In this document: positions 60,978 through 64,000 of the stretch, one piece after another
How positions within the stretch are numbered: the first letter of the stretch is position 1
Layout of the letters: each line of letters begins with the position of its first letter
NCBI RefSeq assembly: GCF_001426485.1
Contig: NZ_LMET01000001.1
Span: forward strand, 925,217 to 989,216
Direction: 5' to 3'
Origin: Aeromicrobium sp. Root472D3
Lineage (GTDB): Bacteria; Actinomycetota; Actinomycetes; Propionibacteriales; Nocardioidaceae
DNA: 64,000 nt
Made by a program: the position numbers and the translations under genes
Notes under the pieces: model-generated
What the model saw: only the letters and a program-made list of their open reading frames with translations
What the model was told of the DNA's origin: nothing
The model's database searches: none

Positions 60978-62488
60978 CCGGCGCCCTGCTGGTCGCGGGC
61001 ACGACGTCGGACGCCGGCAAGAGCATCCTCACGACGGGACTGTGCCGCGCGTTCGCGCGGCGCGGGCTGTCGGTCGCGCCCTACAAGGCGCAGAACATGT
61101 CGAACAACTCGATGGTGTGCCTGGGGCCCGACGGCGTCGGCGCCGAGATCGGCCGCGCGCAGTGGATCCAGGCGATGGCGGCCCGCGCGACGCCCGAGGC
61201 GGCCATGAACCCCGTGCTGCTGAAGCCCGGCGGCGACCGCGCGAGCCACGTCGTCGTGATGGGCCGGCCGGCCGGCGAGATCACGTCGGCGGAGTTCATC
61301 GGCGGGCGCACGCACCTGGCCGCCGCGGCGCACGCGGCGTACGACGACCTGGCCTCGCGCTACGACGTCGTGGTGTGCGAGGGCGCCGGCAGCCCCGCCG
61401 AGATCAACCTGCGGGCCGGTGACTACGTCAACATGGGCCTGGCCCGCCACGCCGACATCCCGACCGTCGTCGTCGGCGACATCGACCGCGGAGGCGTGTT
61501 CGCCGCGATGTTCGGCACCGTCGCGCTGCTCGAGCCGGCCGACCAGCGGCTCGTCGCGGGCTTCGTCGTCAACAAGTTCCGCGGTGACGAGGGCCTGCTC
61601 GCGCCCGGGCTGCAGCAGCTCGAGCGGCTCACCGGGCGCCGGGTCTTCGGCGTCCTGCCGTGGAGCTCCGACCTGTGGCTCGACTCCGAGGACGCGCTCG
61701 ACCTCGACGGCCGCCGCGCCGACGACCGTGACGCGGCGCTGCGGGTCGCGGTCGTCCGGCTGCCGCGCATCAGCAACTTCACCGACGTCGACGCCCTGGG
61801 GCTCGAGCCCGGGGTCGACGTGACGTTCGCGAGCGATCCCCGCGACGTCACCGACGCCGACGTCGTCGTCCTGCCGGGCACGCGGGCCACGATCTCCGAC
61901 CTGCGGTGGCTGCGGTCGCGCGGTCTCGACCGGGCGATCCTCGACCACGCCGCCGCCGGGCGTCCGCTGCTGGGCATCTGCGGGGGCTTCCAGATGCTGG
62001 GGCGCACCGTCAGCGACCCGCACGGCGTCGAGGGCGACGCGGGGGCCGAGGTCGAGGGGCTCGGGCTGCTCGACGTCACGACGACGTTCGACGCCGACAA
62101 GGTGCTGCGGCTGCCGGTCGGCGAGGCGCTGGGGGCACGGGCGTCGGGCTACGAGATCCACCACGGGCGCATCGCGCGGGGAGACGACGAGGAGTTCCTC
62201 GGCGGGGCCCGTGCGGGGCACGTGTTCGGCACGATGTGGCACGGCAGCCTCGAGTCGGACGGTCTGCGCCGTGCCTTCCTCGCCGAGGCGTCGGCGGTCC
62301 TCGGCCGCCCCTACGAGCCGTCCGACGTCAGCTTCGCCGAGCGCCGCGACGCCCGGCTCGACCTGCTGGGCGACCTGGTCGAGCAGAAGCTCGACGTCGA
62401 GGCGCTGCTGGGGCTCGTCGAGCACGGGCCGCCCTCGGGGCTCGCGGTGCTGCCGCCCGGCCCCGACGTCGCGGCGGTCGGCGCGTGA
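60974..62488 (+). CDS. cobQ: Cobyric acid synthase CobQ
   Basis: 504 aa. N-terminal synthetase domain: [20 protein letters not shown] at 5-24 (ATP site), [26 protein letters not shown] near 134, [15 protein letters not shown] near 170. C-terminal class I amidotransferase domain: [12 protein letters not shown] near 333 with the nucleophile Cys, and [17 protein letters not shown] near 418 with the catalytic His. It amidates four carboxyls of the corrin ring. Overlaps on both sides (ATGA, GTGA) place it in one operon with cobK. Confidence 0.96.
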   Translation: MTGALLVAGTTSDAGKSILTTGLCRAFARRGLSVAPYKAQNMSNNSMVCLGPDGVGAEIGRAQWIQAMAARATPEAAMNPVLLKPGGDRASHVVVMGRPAGEITSAEFIGGRTHLAAAAHAAYDDLASRYDVVVCEGAGSPAEINLRAGDYVNMGLARHADIPTVVVGDIDRGGVFAAMFGTVALLEPADQRLVAGFVVNKFRGDEGLLAPGLQQLERLTGRRVFGVLPWSSDLWLDSEDALDLDGRRADDRDAALRVAVVRLPRISNFTDVDALGLEPGVDVTFASDPRDVTDADVVVLPGTRATISDLRWLRSRGLDRAILDHAAAGRPLLGICGGFQMLGRTVSDPHGVEGDAGAEVEGLGLLDVTTTFDADKVLRLPVGEALGARASGYEIHHGRIARGDDEEFLGGARAGHVFGTMWHGSLESDGLRRAFLAEASAVLGRPYEPSDVSFAERRDARLDLLGDLVEQKLDVEALLGLVEHGPPSGLAVLPPGPDVAAVGA

Positions 62489-63222
62489 TCGTCGTGCTCG
62501 GCGGCACGTCCGAGGCGCGCGCGCTCGCCGTCCTGCTCGACGCCGCGGGCGAGCGGTTCGTCTCGACCCTGGCCGGCCGCGTGGCCCGTCCCCGGCTTCC
62601 GGTCGGCGCGGTGCAGATCGGCGGCTTCGGCGGGGTGCGGGGGCTGAGGGCCTACCTGGGCGAGCACCGGGTCACGGCCGTGGTCGACGCGACGCACCCC
62701 TTCGCGGCCGGCATGAGCGCCAACGCCGCCGAGGCGTGCCACGCCGACGGCGTCCCCCTGCTGCGCCTCGAGCGGCCGGGCTGGGCCGACGCGCCGGGGG
62801 CCGACCGCTGGCACTGGGTCGACGGGCACGACGAGGCGGCCGCGCTGACCGCGACGCTCGGCACACGTCCGTTCCTGACGGTCGGACGTCAGTCGCTCGA
62901 CCGGTTCGTCGGCCCGCTCGCCGCAGCGAACGCCGTGGTCCGGGTCGTCGACCCCCCGACGTTCGAGCTGCCCGCGCCGTGGACGTTGCTGCAGAGCCGC
63001 GGGCCCTACGACGTCGAGGGGGAGCGGGCGCTGATGGCGCCGCTCGACGTGCTCGTCACGAAGGACTCCGGCGGATCGCACACGTGGCCCAAGATGCAGG
63101 TCGCCGACGAGCTCGGCATCCCCGTGGTGGTCGTGCGACGCAAGCCCCCCGCGCCGGGGGTCGAGACCGTCAGCGACGCCGAGGCCGCCGCGGCGTGGGT
63201 CGCGCGGCGATCGACGCGCTGA
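62485..63222 (+). CDS. cobK: Precorrin-6A reductase CobK
   Basis: 245 aa from GTG 62485, overlapping the cobQ stop. Motifs: [13 protein letters not shown] near 3-15, [12 protein letters not shown] near 28, [15 protein letters not shown] near 66, [11 protein letters not shown] near 91, and [20 protein letters not shown] near 191. It reduces precorrin-6A in the aerobic corrin pathway, using NADPH. Its 3' end overlaps the convergent cobD gene by 53 bp. Confidence 0.94.
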   Translation: MIVVLGGTSEARALAVLLDAAGERFVSTLAGRVARPRLPVGAVQIGGFGGVRGLRAYLGEHRVTAVVDATHPFAAGMSANAAEACHADGVPLLRLERPGWADAPGADRWHWVDGHDEAAALTATLGTRPFLTVGRQSLDRFVGPLAAANAVVRVVDPPTFELPAPWTLLQSRGPYDVEGERALMAPLDVLVTKDSGGSHTWPKMQVADELGIPVVVVRRKPPAPGVETVSDAEAAAAWVARRSTR

Positions 63223-64000
63223 CGACCGCGGCGCCGATCGACACGGCGTCGGCCAGGCGCACCGACCGGTCGATGTCGGCGACCGTGACGGCCCGCCCCC
63301 GCCCCAGCGTCGGCCGGTGCTCGACCCGGGTGCCGTAGACGTTCGTGCCGCCCAGCTGCACGCCGAGCGCACCCGCGAACGCGGCCTCGACCGGGCCGGC
63401 ATTGGGGCTCGGGTGGCGGCGGGCATCGCGCGTCCACGCCTCGAACGCGTCGCGGCGGGCCCCGCCCACGAGGGGTGCGAGGGTCGCGGCGAGCAGGGCC
63501 GAGAGGCGGGCCGGGGCCAGGTTGAGGACGTCGTCGAGCCGGGCCGACGCCCAGCCGAACCGCTCGTACCGCTCGCTGCGGTGGCCGACCATCGCGTCGA
63601 GCGTGTTGGCGGCGCGGTACGCGACGAGCCCGCCGATCCCGCCGAACGCACCGGCCAGCAGGGGGGCGACGACGGCGTCGGAGGTGTTCTCGGCGACCGA
63701 CTCGACCGTCGCGCGCGAGATCTCGGTGGCGTCGAGCCGTGACGGGTCGCGGCCGACCAGGTGCGTCAGCTGCTCGCGGGCCGCGGGCAGGTCGTCGCGC
63801 TCGAGGTGGGCGTGCACGCGGGCGGCCTCGCGGCCCAGCGAGCGTCCGCCCACCACCGCCCACGTGGTGGCGGCGGTCAGCAGGACCCTGGCCACGGGGT
63901 GCTGCCGGGTCGCGCGGTCGGTGAGGACTCCGACGGCCCCCGTGCCGCCGACCAGCACGGCGCAGTACGCGGCGCCGGTCGCACGGTCGTCCGCCCAGGT
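63170..64000 (-). CDS. cobD: Adenosylcobinamide-phosphate synthase CobD/CbiB, 5' end missing
   Basis: The frame is open to the right edge, so the N terminus lies outside; 276 codons are present. Integral membrane enzyme attaching aminopropanol (phosphate) to cobyric acid. Motifs: [20 protein letters not shown] near the middle, [40 protein letters not shown] and [20 protein letters not shown]. Convergent with cobK, sharing 53 bp of 3' coding sequence in opposite frames. Confidence 0.94.
   Translation of the reverse strand, partial: TWADDRATGAAYCAVLVGGTGAVGVLTDRATRQHPVARVLLTAATTWAVVGGRSLGREAARVHAHLERDDLPAAREQLTHLVGRDPSRLDATEISRATVESVAENTSDAVVAPLLAGAFGGIGGLVAYRAANTLDAMVGHRSERYERFGWASARLDDVLNLAPARLSALLAATLAPLVGGARRDAFEAWTRDARRHPSPNAGPVEAAFAGALGVQLGGTNVYGTRVEHRPTLGRGRAVTVADIDRSVRLADAVSIGAAVVSASIAARPTPRRPRRR

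Overview
The window is very GC-rich and densely packed. Most core genes end nearly every codon in G or C. The gene set points to an actinobacterium, probably Nocardioidaceae-like (Aeromicrobium or Nocardioides type, inferred from gene content only): EtfA, FprA, fused isobutyryl-CoA mutase IcmF, type II NADH dehydrogenase, acyl-CoA oxidase and dehydrogenase, PdxS, a PHO box with 11-nt periodicity, a HAIR-like site before clpB, iron boxes and many probable leaderless starts.

Layout. 1-729 is the 3' end of etfA. 732-8372 is a less GC-biased block: a zinc-type dehydrogenase, a GntR/UTRA repressor, and a divergent seven-gene operon (class II aldolase, HAD phosphatase, DhaL, DhaK, RpiB-like isomerase, split transketolase) that looks like catabolism of a short or branched ketose, with no transporter in sight. 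pdxS (8404-9306) has core-like codon use, and a second atypical region follows it (9421-24938). This second region holds an SDR/LysR pair, small membrane and secreted proteins, a phage-type adenine methyltransferase beside an HTH protein, a TetR-controlled crotonase/SDR/hydrolase operon, a decayed small gene, an orphan 3' fragment of putA, a large secreted GH106-like glycosidase with a LacI-type operator, a LysR gene and a truncated lacI.

From 24939 on the sequence looks like core genome. It contains fatty-acid oxidation genes (acyl-CoA dehydrogenase, 3-hydroxyacyl-CoA dehydrogenase, TetR), DedA and PAP2 membrane proteins, an MFS exporter with its TetR regulator, an AbiEi-like protein and fprA. 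Next come a phytoene-desaturase-like oxidoreductase and a compact flavin electron-transfer operon (FMN-binding lipoprotein, ApbE, RnfD/NqrB-FNR fusion). These are followed by a wall- or membrane-anchored ice-binding-like protein, clpB, ndh, an enoyl-CoA hydratase, a siderophore-binding lipoprotein behind an iron box, a helical-backbone metal receptor operon, a Nudix gene, phoX behind a PHO box, and icmF divergent from a MarR gene. The window closes with two related secreted proteins, an acyl-CoA oxidase, rraA, a cold-shock gene and the cobalamin genes cobQ-cobK, converging on a partial cobD.

How they fit together. Acyl-CoA oxidation genes feed electrons to EtfA, while Ndh and the RnfD-FNR module oxidise NAD(P)H. 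IcmF needs the B12 that CobQ/CobK/CobD help make. Iron, phosphate, heat and envelope-stress control can each be read from candidate sites in front of the matching genes.
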